Positions 42,549 to 52,328 of a DNA stretch of 64,000 nucleotides are shown in pieces. This DNA is from Alcaligenes parafaecalis (GTDB taxonomy: Bacteria > Pseudomonadota > Gammaproteobacteria > Burkholderiales > Burkholderiaceae_B), in assembly GCF_026344135.1 (NCBI RefSeq), contig NZ_JAPKNA010000006.1, positions 124,001 through 188,000 of the forward strand, given 5' to 3'. Both the position numbers and the translations under genes were made by a program. The stretch's first letter is position 1, and every line of letters starts with the position of its first letter. The notes below the pieces were generated by a model that had not been told where the DNA came from, did no database searches, and was given only the letters and a program-made list of their open reading frames with translations.

Positions 42549-43454
42549 ATGTCGAAACACATTGCCAAAGAACTGATTGACGCGCTCTATGCCGGCGCAT
42601 CCGTTCCACCCGGTTGCCGGGTCAATCACGCACGAGGCCTGCTGGTCGAGGGGTATTTCAGGGCCACACCCGCAGCCTCCAAGATATCCACCGCCTCGAT
42701 ATTCAATGGACTAGACCATGCGCTACTTGTCCGCTTTTCCAGCTCCGGGGCTGACCCTGGCCTAGCCCAAGACCATGCACAGGCAGAGCCACGCGGGCTC
42801 GCGCTAAAGATCGGTGAGCAAGAGCCCTTGGTTCTTGTCGGGCATTCCATCGAAGGATTTCCCGCACGTGACCCTGAAACCTTCCTGGCCTTTCTCAAAG
42901 CACTGAAGAACGCAGGTGAACAGCCAGAGGGGATGAACACACATCTAAAAGCAAACCCTGCTGCGCAACGCTTCGGGGCAATGCGCCAGGGCCCCCGCCC
43001 GTCCAGCTTCACGGCCTTGGACTATCACATGCTTCACCCTTACCGATTGACGTCCCCAGATGGGGCATCACAAATTGGACGGCTCATTGTGACCCGTCAT
43101 CATTCTGACTGTACTCAAACACCGGACAGTGGCCCAGACTACCTCGACGAGAGCCTGCAGCGTCAAATGGCCTCACAGCCAGTGGAGATTGCGCTCGTTT
43201 TTACACCTGTACCCGCCGAGGTTCAGGCAGACGACCTGACAGCGACCTGGCCTGATAAAAACGACTCTATCGTTCTAGGCCACCTCTTCCTCCAAAGAAC
43301 AGCATCGGACCAACCGTCTCAGCGGTCTCTCGTGTTCGATCCCTCTATCCTGCCTTCCGGTATGGCGTTTGCCGGGGACCCAATGATCGAAGCACGCATG
43401 CAAGCCTATCGAATAGCGGCTGCACGACGCTGCGGTGCGCCTATCAAGGACTGA
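42549..43454 (+). CDS. Minimal catalase-related haem protein (SrpA-like)
   Basis: 301 residues, far shorter than true catalases and matching the small SrpA/catalase-like group. The distal His block VNHARGLLVEGYFRATPAA, the RFSSSGADP stretch with PRGLALKIG, and the C-terminal proximal region EARMQAYRIAAARR with the haem-ligand Tyr are present. ATG 42549 has AAAGGA upstream, 10 bp after the ALDH stop. Such proteins degrade peroxide or use it for oxidation. With a GMC oxidoreductase in the operon, removal of its peroxide is the simple reading. Confidence 0.88.
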   Translation: MSKHIAKELIDALYAGASVPPGCRVNHARGLLVEGYFRATPAASKISTASIFNGLDHALLVRFSSSGADPGLAQDHAQAEPRGLALKIGEQEPLVLVGHSIEGFPARDPETFLAFLKALKNAGEQPEGMNTHLKANPAAQRFGAMRQGPRPSSFTALDYHMLHPYRLTSPDGASQIGRLIVTRHHSDCTQTPDSGPDYLDESLQRQMASQPVEIALVFTPVPAEVQADDLTATWPDKNDSIVLGHLFLQRTASDQPSQRSLVFDPSILPSGMAFAGDPMIEARMQAYRIAAARRCGAPIKD

Positions 43455-43521
43455 CAGAAAGACAAGCTGAGCAGCGGTGAAACGGCAATATCAGCACAGC
43501 AAAATCCCCTTATACACATGC

Positions 43522-43530
43522 TGCTATAAT
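43522..43530 (+). promoter_or_regulatory. Extended -10 promoter element before the formate dehydrogenase operon
   Basis: TGC-TATAAT (43522-43530), 58 bp before the fdnG ATG. No good -35 is seen, so an activator is likely. Confidence 0.45.
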
Positions 43531-43587
43531 CCGGCCCGGCAATAAGTGATCCTTTTGCCAACACCTTTTTTGCAAGAAGAATCCTTC

Positions 43588-46500
43588 ATGAACAACACCG
43601 TGCCAAGTTTTGGTCGGCGTCAATTTCTCAAAATTCTTGGTGCTGGGGCAGCGTCGCTGTCAGCTACCGCGATGGGACTATCGACAGCCGCCGCTCAAGT
43701 TCCTGCTGCTGTCCGGCCCTACAAGCTCCTGCGTGCTAAAGAGACTCGCAACAACTGTACGTACTGTTCAGTCGGATGCGGGATCCTCATGTACTCGATG
43801 GGCGATGGCTCCAAGAATGCGAAACCCCGCATCTTTCACATTGAAGGCGACCCGGATCACCCGGTCAGCCGTGGTTCGCTCTGTCCGAAAGGCGCTGGTC
43901 TGCTGGATATGATCCATTCCAAAAACCGGCTGCTGCACCCTGAGTACCGTGCACCCGGCTCCAAGGAATGGGTCAAGATCAGTTGGGACGAGGCGACCAA
44001 ACGTATTGCGCGCCTGCTGAAAGATGACCGCGACGCCAACTTCATTGCCAAGAACGAGAAAGGCCAAGTGGTAAACCGCTGGCTGTCCTCGGGCTTTCTG
44101 GCCTCTTCCGCCGCCTCCAACGAAACCGGTCTGCTGGATTTCAAATTCACCCGTGCCTTGGGGATGCTGGGCATCGACTGTCAGGCGCGGCTCTGTCACG
44201 CCCCCACCGTGTCGGCCTTGGCGCCCAGCTTTGGGCGCGGTGCCATGACCAATCACTGGGTAGACATCAAGAACGCCAACGTGGTGATCGTGATGGGCGG
44301 CAACCCGGCTGAAGCACACCCCGTGGGCTTCAAATGGGTGATCGAGGCCAAGGTCAAAAACAAGGCCAAGGTCATTGTGGTTGACCCACGCTTTAACCGT
44401 ACCGCCGCCGTCGCTGACATTTTCTCGCCCATCCGCGCCGGTTCCGACACCGCCTTCTTGATGGGCATGGTGCGCTGGCTGCTGGAAAACGACAAGATTC
44501 AGCACGACTACGTGCGCTCCTACACCAACGCCAGCCTGATTGTGCGTGACGACTTCACCTTTGACGAAGGCGTGTTCTCCGGCTTTAACCCGCAGACCAA
44601 GGTGTACGACAAATCGTCCTGGACCTATGCCCTGGACGAGAGCGGCGAAGTGATGCGCGACATGAGCATGACGCATCCGCGCTCCGTGCTGCAGTTATTG
44701 AAAGCGCACGTGGATCGCTACACACCCGAAGTTGTAGAAAACATTACCGGCGTCAAACAGGCAGACTTCCTGCAAATTGCCGAAATCATCGGCTCCTGTT
44801 CGGCCAAGAACAAAACCCTAACCTGGCTCTATGCGCTGGGTTGGACCCACCACACGGGTGGTGCACAGATTATTCGTGGCGCAGCCATGATCCAGCTTTT
44901 GCTGGGCAATATCGGCATGGCGGGCGGCGGCGTGAACGCCTTGCGCGGCCACTCCAATATTCAGGGCTATACCGACCTGGGCCTGCTGTCCTTGCGTGTG
45001 CCAGGCTATATGAACTTGCCCTCGGACAGCCAACAGACTCTGGCGCAATATCTAAGCGAAACCACGCCCAAAGATGTGCTGCCCGGACAAGTCAATTACT
45101 GGAAGCACACTCCAAAGTTCTTCATCTCTTTGCTGAAGAATCTGTACGGCAAGCACGCTACACCAGACAACGACTTTGCCTTTGACATGCTGCCCAAGTG
45201 GGACCGCAGCTACGACATGCTGGCCTACTTCGACATGATGTATGAAGGCAAGGTGAACGGTTACTTTGCGCAGGGCTTTAACCCGCTGGCCGCGATGCCG
45301 GACAAGAACAAGACCTCCAAGGCCTTGTCCAAGCTGAAGTTCCTGGTCATTGTGGACCCGCTGGTCACCGAGACCTCGAACTTCTGGCGCAATGAAGGCC
45401 AGTTCAACGACGTCAAGACCGAAGAAATCATGACGGAAGTGTTCCGTCTGCCGTCCAACTGTTTTGCGGAAGAAGACGGTTCCATCGTGAACTCGGGCCG
45501 TTGGTTGCAGTGGCACTACGCTGGACAAGAACCTCCAGGTATTGCTCGTCATGACCCCAATATTTTGGGCGAAATCATGATGGAACTGCGTCGTCTGTAC
45601 GAAGAAGAAGGCGGTGCCTGTCCCGAGCAAGTATTGAGCATGACCTGGGACGCCGACACCTATCACGACCCGCATTTCCCGCATCCGGAAGAAGTGGCCA
45701 AAGAGGCTAATGGCTATGCGCTGGCTGACGTTTTCGACGAGAACGGCAAGCAGATTCTGCGCAAAGGCCAGTTGCTGGATAACTTCGCACAATTGCGTGA
45801 TGACGGCACCACCCAAAGCTATTGCTGGGTCTTTGCGGGTTCCTGGACAGACAAGGGCAACCAGATGGCCAATCGGGACAATACCGATACCGGCTTGGGC
45901 AACACCCCCGGCTGGGCCTGGGCCTGGCCTGCCAACCGACGCATTCTGTACAACCGTGCGTCCATGGATGAAATGGGTAATCCCTGGGACCCGCAGCGTC
46001 AAATCCTGCATTGGGATGGCAAACAGTGGACCGGGGCGGATGTACCGGACTTCCCGGCCAACTTGCCACCCGGCAGTCCTGCCGCACCCTTCATCATGCT
46101 GCCCGAAGGGCTGGGCCGTTTGTTCTCGGAAAAAGGCATTAATGATGGTCCCTTCCCCGAGCATTACGAGCCGGTAGAAAGCCCGATTGCGAAGAACCCG
46201 CTGCACGAAAAAGTGACACATAACCCAACGGCGCGGATTCTCTCCAACGATGCCGAACGTATGGGCAACCGTCATGACTACCCTTATGTGGCCACCACCT
46301 ACTCCATTACCGAGTTGTTCCGACACTGGACCAAGCACTCATACCTGAATGCCATGTTGCAGCCTGAACAGTTCGTGGAGATTGGCGAACAACTGGCGGC
46401 AGAAAAAGACATCCGTCACGGCGATACCGTCAAAGTCACCACCAAACGCGGCTACATCACCGCCAAGGCTGTGGTGACCAAGCGCATGCGCACCCTGACC

Positions 46501-46680
46501 GTTGCCGGTCAGGAAGTGCAGCAAATTGGTATCCCCTGCCACTGGGGCTTTGAAGGTGAAACCCGCAAGGGCTTTCTGGCCAATACCCTGGCCCCCGGCG
46601 TAGGCGACGCTAATACGCAAACACCGGAGTTCAAGGCCTTCCTGGTCAATGTCGAGAAAATGAAGGGAGCCACGGCATGA
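43588..46680 (+). CDS. fdnG: Formate dehydrogenase-N type alpha subunit (Mo/W-bisMGD, Cys form)
   Basis: 1030 residues from ATG 43588, which starts a Tat signal (FGRRQFLKILGAGAASLSATAMG). Exported folded to the periplasm, it oxidises formate to CO2. N-terminal [4Fe-4S] motif NCTYCSVGCGILMY...SLCPKG (about 55-105). The active site is DCQARLCHAPTVSALAPSFGRGAMTNHW; the codon at 44194 is TGT, so Cys203 replaces the selenocysteine of E. coli FdnG. The C-terminal molybdopterin-dinucleotide domain includes HGDTVKVTTKRGYITAKAVVT. It overlaps the beta subunit by 4 bp. Confidence 0.96.
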   Translation: MNNTVPSFGRRQFLKILGAGAASLSATAMGLSTAAAQVPAAVRPYKLLRAKETRNNCTYCSVGCGILMYSMGDGSKNAKPRIFHIEGDPDHPVSRGSLCPKGAGLLDMIHSKNRLLHPEYRAPGSKEWVKISWDEATKRIARLLKDDRDANFIAKNEKGQVVNRWLSSGFLASSAASNETGLLDFKFTRALGMLGIDCQARLCHAPTVSALAPSFGRGAMTNHWVDIKNANVVIVMGGNPAEAHPVGFKWVIEAKVKNKAKVIVVDPRFNRTAAVADIFSPIRAGSDTAFLMGMVRWLLENDKIQHDYVRSYTNASLIVRDDFTFDEGVFSGFNPQTKVYDKSSWTYALDESGEVMRDMSMTHPRSVLQLLKAHVDRYTPEVVENITGVKQADFLQIAEIIGSCSAKNKTLTWLYALGWTHHTGGAQIIRGAAMIQLLLGNIGMAGGGVNALRGHSNIQGYTDLGLLSLRVPGYMNLPSDSQQTLAQYLSETTPKDVLPGQVNYWKHTPKFFISLLKNLYGKHATPDNDFAFDMLPKWDRSYDMLAYFDMMYEGKVNGYFAQGFNPLAAMPDKNKTSKALSKLKFLVIVDPLVTETSNFWRNEGQFNDVKTEEIMTEVFRLPSNCFAEEDGSIVNSGRWLQWHYAGQEPPGIARHDPNILGEIMMELRRLYEEEGGACPEQVLSMTWDADTYHDPHFPHPEEVAKEANGYALADVFDENGKQILRKGQLLDNFAQLRDDGTTQSYCWVFAGSWTDKGNQMANRDNTDTGLGNTPGWAWAWPANRRILYNRASMDEMGNPWDPQRQILHWDGKQWTGADVPDFPANLPPGSPAAPFIMLPEGLGRLFSEKGINDGPFPEHYEPVESPIAKNPLHEKVTHNPTARILSNDAERMGNRHDYPYVATTYSITELFRHWTKHSYLNAMLQPEQFVEIGEQLAAEKDIRHGDTVKVTTKRGYITAKAVVTKRMRTLTVAGQEVQQIGIPCHWGFEGETRKGFLANTLAPGVGDANTQTPEFKAFLVNVEKMKGATA

Positions 46681-47597
46681 ATTCGCAAAACATAGTGCGC
46701 CGTTCGGCCACCAACTCCGTCACGCCCGCGCCGCAGGTACGTGACCACCAGATGGAAGTCGCCAAGCTGATTGACGTGTCCATCTGCATCGGCTGCAAAG
46801 CCTGTCAGGTTGCCTGCAATGAGTGGAACGACTTGCGCGGCCAGGTTGAGGAAAACGTCGGTGTCTACGACAACCCCAGCGACCTGAGCCCCGATAGCTG
46901 GACCTTGATGCGTTTTACAGAACACGAGGACGAAGCAGGCAAGCTGGAGTGGCTGATCCGCAAGGATGGCTGCATGCACTGCGAAGACCCGGGTTGCCTG
47001 AAAGCCTGCCCGGTTCCCGGCGCAATTGTTCAATATGCCAATGGCATTGTGGATTTCCAGTCCGACCTGTGTGTGGGCTGCGGTTACTGCGTGGCAGGCT
47101 GCCCTTTCGACGTGCCGCGCATTTCCAAGAAAGACAATAAAGCCTACAAATGTACGCTGTGCTCGGACCGCGTCACGGTAGGCCAGGCACCTGCCTGCGC
47201 CAAAACCTGCCCAACCGGTGCAATTGCCTTTGGTTCCAAGCAGGAAATGAAAGATCTGGCCCTAAGCCGCATTGAGGATCTGAACGAGCGCGGATATGAA
47301 AACGCCGGTCTCTACGATCCTCAAGGCGTAGGCGGCACCCACGTCATGTATGTGCTGCAACATGCAGACGACCCCCAGCGCTATGCCGGTTTGCCCAAAG
47401 AGCCACAAATCAGCTCTGTGGTCGGTGGCTGGAAAGACGTGCTCAAACCTGCGGCGGCCATCGCCGGTGCAGTGGCGCTAGCCGGTATGGCTGCCCACTT
47501 CATCGGAGTGGGACCCAATAGCGTCGACGAAGACGAGGATCACAGCGACACGGAAACCAAGGCCGTTGAAGGAGGCGATCATGGCCAAGAAAAGTAA
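46677..47597 (+). CDS. fdnH: Formate dehydrogenase beta subunit (4x[4Fe-4S])
   Basis: 306 residues. Electron-transfer subunit. Four cysteine clusters: CIGCKACQVACNEW (about 38), CMHCEDPGCLKACPVPGAI (about 100), CVGCGYCVAGCPFDVPR (about 132) and CTLCSDRVTVGQAPACAKTCPTGAI (about 158). A single C-terminal helix (KPAAAIAGAVALAGMAAHFIGV) anchors it, as in FdnH/FdoH, and an acidic tail follows. It is coupled to fdnG by a 4-bp overlap and overlaps fdnI by 17 bp. Confidence 0.96.
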   Translation: MNSQNIVRRSATNSVTPAPQVRDHQMEVAKLIDVSICIGCKACQVACNEWNDLRGQVEENVGVYDNPSDLSPDSWTLMRFTEHEDEAGKLEWLIRKDGCMHCEDPGCLKACPVPGAIVQYANGIVDFQSDLCVGCGYCVAGCPFDVPRISKKDNKAYKCTLCSDRVTVGQAPACAKTCPTGAIAFGSKQEMKDLALSRIEDLNERGYENAGLYDPQGVGGTHVMYVLQHADDPQRYAGLPKEPQISSVVGGWKDVLKPAAAIAGAVALAGMAAHFIGVGPNSVDEDEDHSDTETKAVEGGDHGQEK

Positions 47598-48230
47598 TCT
47601 GGTTCTGCGCACCAAATTCCCCGAACGCCTGTGTCATTGGGCAGTAGTGCTGTGCTTTTTTCTGGCGGCAACATCGGGGCTGTCCTGGTTCTACCCATCC
47701 TTTTCCTGGTTGAGTTCCTTTCTGGGCACGCCACAACTAGCCCGAGTGCTGCATCCCTTTCTGGGTATCGCGGTCTTCACCGGGCTTTGCTATATGTTCG
47801 TGCGCTTTGTGAAATACAACCTGCCCGCCAAAACAGACCTGATCTGGTTTCGCAACGTCAAAGGTGTGGTCCTGAACAACACCAAACAGCCTTTGAAAAT
47901 CGGTAAATACAATGCCGGTCAGAAGGTGCTGTTCTGGCTGATCATGCTGTCCATCGTCACGCTGCTGGTATCGGGCCTGATCATGTGGCGTGCCTACTTT
48001 GCGGAATTCTTTTCTATCCCCGTCCTGCGCCTGGCTATCCTGATTCACTCGGTCGCCGGAATTGGCTTGATTCTACTGATTCTGGGCCATATCTATCTGG
48101 CTATCTGGGTGCGTGGCTCCATCACCGGCATGGTGACGGGCTATGTCTCCAAAGCCTGGATACGTCATCACCATGACCGCTGGCATGAAGAGCTGCAAGC
48201 CACCCAAAAAGACGCGAAGGAAGGCAAAGC

Positions 48231-48234
<4 letters not shown>
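47581..48234 (+). CDS. fdnI: Formate dehydrogenase cytochrome b556 (gamma) subunit
   Basis: 217 residues from ATG 47581 (MAKKSNLVLRTKFPERLCHWAVV), preceded by GGAGG. Four membrane helices. Candidate haem ligands are the His in RLCHWAVV, LHPFLGIAVF and ILIHSVAGIGLILLILGHIYLAIW. It passes electrons from the beta subunit to quinone. It lies inside the fdnH-fdhE overlap chain. Confidence 0.95.
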
Positions 48235-49145
<911 letters not shown>

Positions 49146-49153
49146 AAAAAAAA

Positions 49154-49190
49154 GCCCGGATTTGCTGAATGCTGATCCGGGTATTTGTTT
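49154..49190 (+). terminator. Probable terminator after fdhE
   Basis: CCCGGAT / ATCCGGG stem with a 13-nt loop and an A-run before it; a broken T-run (TATTTGTTT) follows. Confidence 0.6.
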
Positions 49191-49255
49191 GCCAAGTCGC
49201 AAGCGGCCCTATAATCAAGAATGATTCCTGTTTAGCCTTCTGTGATCTGACCTTG

Positions 49256-50161
49256 ATGAAAACTTCCCTGCCCCGCTTTCTGCTCAGTGCTGCCACGCTC
49301 TGCCTGGCCTTCACACTTCCCGTTCAAGCTCAACAAAGCCAACGCCCCTGGAACGAAACAGCGGGCCCGACCATCGTGGACCAGCAACAAAGCCTTTACC
49401 GCTTTGAAACCTTGATCATGGCCTCGGAAGACGGCAAACGTCATTACAAAGTACAGATAGGTACGCCGAACCGGCCTGCGCCCGCACGCGGCCATCCGGT
49501 GATTTACATGGTGGATGGCAATGCCGCCATGGCCAGTATTGACGTGGACGACCTGAAAGCCATCAGTGCCCTGTCTGCCCCAGTATTGGTAGCGATTGGC
49601 TATGACACTGAAGCTCGTCACGATGTAATTGCCCGCTCCTTCGACTACACGCCTCCCGTTACGGAAAACGGCGTCAGCAAGCCTGTAGAAGTACGGGGTC
49701 GTCTAGGAGGTGGCGCAGATATTTTTCTGGACTATATAGAAACGCACATCAAGCCCGCCGTGGAAGAGCGTGAGCCTATTGATCGCTCCCGCCAAACGCT
49801 GTGGGGTCACTCGTACGGCGGTCTGTTCACCTTGCATACTCTCTTCACCCACCCGGACCTGTACCAGCGCTACGTCGCTGGCGATCCTTCCTTGTGGTGG
49901 CACGATGGCATTCTGGTCAAGACAGCTCAGGCTTTTGATACGACACGGGCAAAAGACAAGCAAATCGCCATCATGGTGGGTGGACAACGTCGCAATACGT
50001 CCATGAGCAATGCAGCGGCTCAATGGTCCACGCAGGATTTGGCCAAACATTTGCAGGATGCGGGGCTGAATGTCAGCTACGAGAACTTTAGCGAACTAAA
50101 CCATGGGCAGATGCTGGCCGCGTCCTTGAAACCGGCGTTACGCATCGCTGCCCAGCCGTGA
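49256..50161 (+). CDS. Secreted alpha/beta-hydrolase, putative esterase D (ferri-siderophore-esterase-like) family
   Basis: 301 residues from ATG 49256 (MKTSLPRFLLSAATLCLAFTLPVQAQ), a clear signal peptide; the upstream open frame is non-coding. Motifs: VIYMVDGNAAMASID, nucleophile LWGHSYGGLFTLHTLF (Ser about residue 185), GDPSLWWHDG, and the late His in SELNHGQM. This pattern is typical of the esterase family that includes Fes/IroE siderophore hydrolases, so a siderophore or acyl-ester substrate is possible. A TATAAT with an AATCA/TGATT inverted repeat (49210-49226) precedes it; a Fur link is only weakly suggested. Confidence 0.85.
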   Translation: MKTSLPRFLLSAATLCLAFTLPVQAQQSQRPWNETAGPTIVDQQQSLYRFETLIMASEDGKRHYKVQIGTPNRPAPARGHPVIYMVDGNAAMASIDVDDLKAISALSAPVLVAIGYDTEARHDVIARSFDYTPPVTENGVSKPVEVRGRLGGGADIFLDYIETHIKPAVEEREPIDRSRQTLWGHSYGGLFTLHTLFTHPDLYQRYVAGDPSLWWHDGILVKTAQAFDTTRAKDKQIAIMVGGQRRNTSMSNAAAQWSTQDLAKHLQDAGLNVSYENFSELNHGQMLAASLKPALRIAAQP

Positions 50162-50204
50162 TGCCCGTAAGGCATCACCACTGAACAGAATCAGCGCTCT
50201 TTTC

Positions 50205-51956
50205 TCAAGGGCGCTGGCCCACCCCCACAAAGCCGCCATCGGGCAACTTCAACACATTGAAAGGTGCGGGTTCAATCACCGCCCCCTTGGCGTAAATGCC
50301 ATCAATAACGGCGCCCATATTATCCAGAGACAAACCAGGCGTAAAAGCTGTCGCCTTGTCCCATCCCCCCTCAGCCGTCTGCACAAACACAGCACCAATA
50401 TTCATGGGATTGTTGACCGACAGAACAATCGCTTCCTCTCCTGCTTCGCCTGGCAACAAATCCGCAAAAACCAGCAAGCAACCAGCGTGCTCAGCGGGCG
50501 TCCGGGTCTCGCACGCCTTGGCCAGATAGGCGATGTCCCAGCCTGGATAGGTTTCGATAAAAGACTGACGCAAAGGATGATCTGCAGGAGAACTGGGTAA
50601 AGAGCTCATCAACATCTGCCGCGCCTTGTCCTCACCGATGTTCCAGACCTCCAGCTCCTGGCCAGGGTCAACAGCCTCCTCCGTTTCCTGAGACTTGTCG
50701 ACCAACATGTCCCGCTCCACCAGATGGCGCACCGCCTCCTGCCCTGGCTTGCCCCAGTACATTCTCATCTCTGTGTCCGGAAAATCATCCGGCGCAAGAG
50801 TACCGGCTTCCAGCCGTGCCACCTGGGAGTCTACGGACACCGCCTCGGGAGACCAGATCCGGGTCAACCAGACGACCGCCAGAACAATCAACACCAAGGC
50901 CATGCCAATATTGGAACGGCGTACTCTTGCCATCCAGTTCCTGGCGTGGCAGGCCGCCCAGAAGTAGCTCAAACCATAGCCAGCCGCCACCAAAGCAGCC
51001 GTCATTGCCAAGACACGAATCGGGGTCCAGCCATATTGATCAACCCGTGCCCAGATTGCCCACACAGCGACGGCCGCCAACACAGGCATCACAAAACCCA
51101 GCAAGCGGGCCGAAGCACGCAGCAATGGCGTTGGACTGGCATTCACATCGTCATCCGCCACCACCGAAGACACCAGAGTCGACGCGCCCAATACCGCCGC
51201 CACACACAATGCCGACAGTGGCAAACCTTCACCGGTACGCCAGGGCAAAGCCACAATGAACACCACCATCACCACCAGCAAGAAGGGGGTCAGCAAACGC
51301 AGCAACTTCAGCAACAATATCGGTGACAAATAGCCACCCTCCGAGTCCGAGGCAACCGCCAGACCTGCCCCCACCAAAGCACCAGACACCACCGCCGCAA
51401 CGGTAGGCTCCAGCAGCACATCCTCCAAAAGCGTAATACCGACAAAACTGAGCAGAAGATGGCAAGCCATCAACACGCCCCAGGCCAGGCCGCAGAAGAA
51501 CAGCGCCACCGCCCAGGAGCACACCATGGACCAGCTCACATCAAATAGACGTTGATATTTATTCCAGTCCTGACGCCGCTCCACGACAAGCGCTAAGAAC
51601 GGCAAGGTAATGGTCGACAACAAGCCTATGGCCACCCACATCTGCGGTGCGCGCCAAAAGAGCTCAACCTCCGCATACCCACCTTGCCCTTCCAGAATCA
51701 GCACAGCGCTAACAACGCCCAGTCCCAGAGAGGCCAGCAAGGCTTTGCGCGCAGACACATGCATCAGCAAAGAGAAGGACGCCACCCCAAAAATTCCCAC
51801 TGCCAACAGCAAGGACACCCAAATATGCTCGCGGGACGCAGGCGCCACCATCAAATTACTGAAGGCCACCCATTCAAGCAGGCCCAGCAAGGCCCCGGCC
51901 AGACACAAGGTCAGCGTCCGCCGGTTTTGTAAGGAAGAAAATGAGATCGCAATCAT
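50205..51956 (-). CDS. DUF4153-type polytopic membrane protein
   Basis: 583 residues. About eleven hydrophobic helices fill residues 15-370, with blocks recalling DUF4153 such as YQRLFDVSWSMVCSWAVALFFCGLAWGVL and WTPIRVLAMTAALVAAGYGLSYFW. A soluble C-terminal domain of about 200 residues follows. It begins after IWSPEAVSVDSQVARLEAGTLAPDDFP and contains QEAVRHLVERD and WGKPGQ. Function unknown. It stands alone. Confidence 0.82.
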   Translation of the reverse strand: MIAISFSSLQNRRTLTLCLAGALLGLLEWVAFSNLMVAPASREHIWVSLLLAVGIFGVASFSLLMHVSARKALLASLGLGVVSAVLILEGQGGYAEVELFWRAPQMWVAIGLLSTITLPFLALVVERRQDWNKYQRLFDVSWSMVCSWAVALFFCGLAWGVLMACHLLLSFVGITLLEDVLLEPTVAAVVSGALVGAGLAVASDSEGGYLSPILLLKLLRLLTPFLLVVMVVFIVALPWRTGEGLPLSALCVAAVLGASTLVSSVVADDDVNASPTPLLRASARLLGFVMPVLAAVAVWAIWARVDQYGWTPIRVLAMTAALVAAGYGLSYFWAACHARNWMARVRRSNIGMALVLIVLAVVWLTRIWSPEAVSVDSQVARLEAGTLAPDDFPDTEMRMYWGKPGQEAVRHLVERDMLVDKSQETEEAVDPGQELEVWNIGEDKARQMLMSSLPSSPADHPLRQSFIETYPGWDIAYLAKACETRTPAEHAGCLLVFADLLPGEAGEEAIVLSVNNPMNIGAVFVQTAEGGWDKATAFTPGLSLDNMGAVIDGIYAKGAVIEPAPFNVLKLPDGGFVGVGQRP

Positions 51957-52328
51957 GGTGAGAAAAAGGCAGTCGATTCAACAAGGACAGCATAGGGAGG
52001 AACACCATTGCTGACGGCGTCAGGACATAGGGTGATAACCCATGTGATGCCCTGCGGAACCCGGCTAGTTTAGTACGGTGGAGCGCCTCCCTCAGTACTG
52101 GGTAGGACTGCTCTTGTAAGCAGAAGTTAGGCTCACAGAAAGACCATACTCAGACTTAAAAGTCGGCGATCAAACTCTGATTTGGTGTAGTCACAGAAAA
52201 AACTAGTGCCATCACCGCGCTTCACAGCCGACTTTGCGCATGAGAGCTAACCGCTAGCAGGTCTAGATCTGGGTTATCAGGGTTATGATATTATTAATAA
52301 TTCAAAATAACCCTTAAGGAGTATATCC
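51957..52328. promoter_or_regulatory. Gene-free region with an operator-like repeat before the toxin-antitoxin pair
   Basis: No coding region is seen. Near the antitoxin gene, GGGTTATCA and GGGTTATGA stand in tandem (52271-52288), TTATTAATAA follows (52291-52300), and an inverted ATAACCC lies at 52307-52313, then AAGGAG and the ATG at 52329. The set resembles a self-regulated toxin-antitoxin promoter. Further left is an imperfect hairpin, AGTAC...GTACT (52072-52099), with inner GGAG/CTCC. Confidence 0.6.

Noticed and set aside
45052..46338. 428-codon minus frame inside fdnG
   Set aside because: Mirror frame of a strongly conserved gene; no start signal or recognisable motif.
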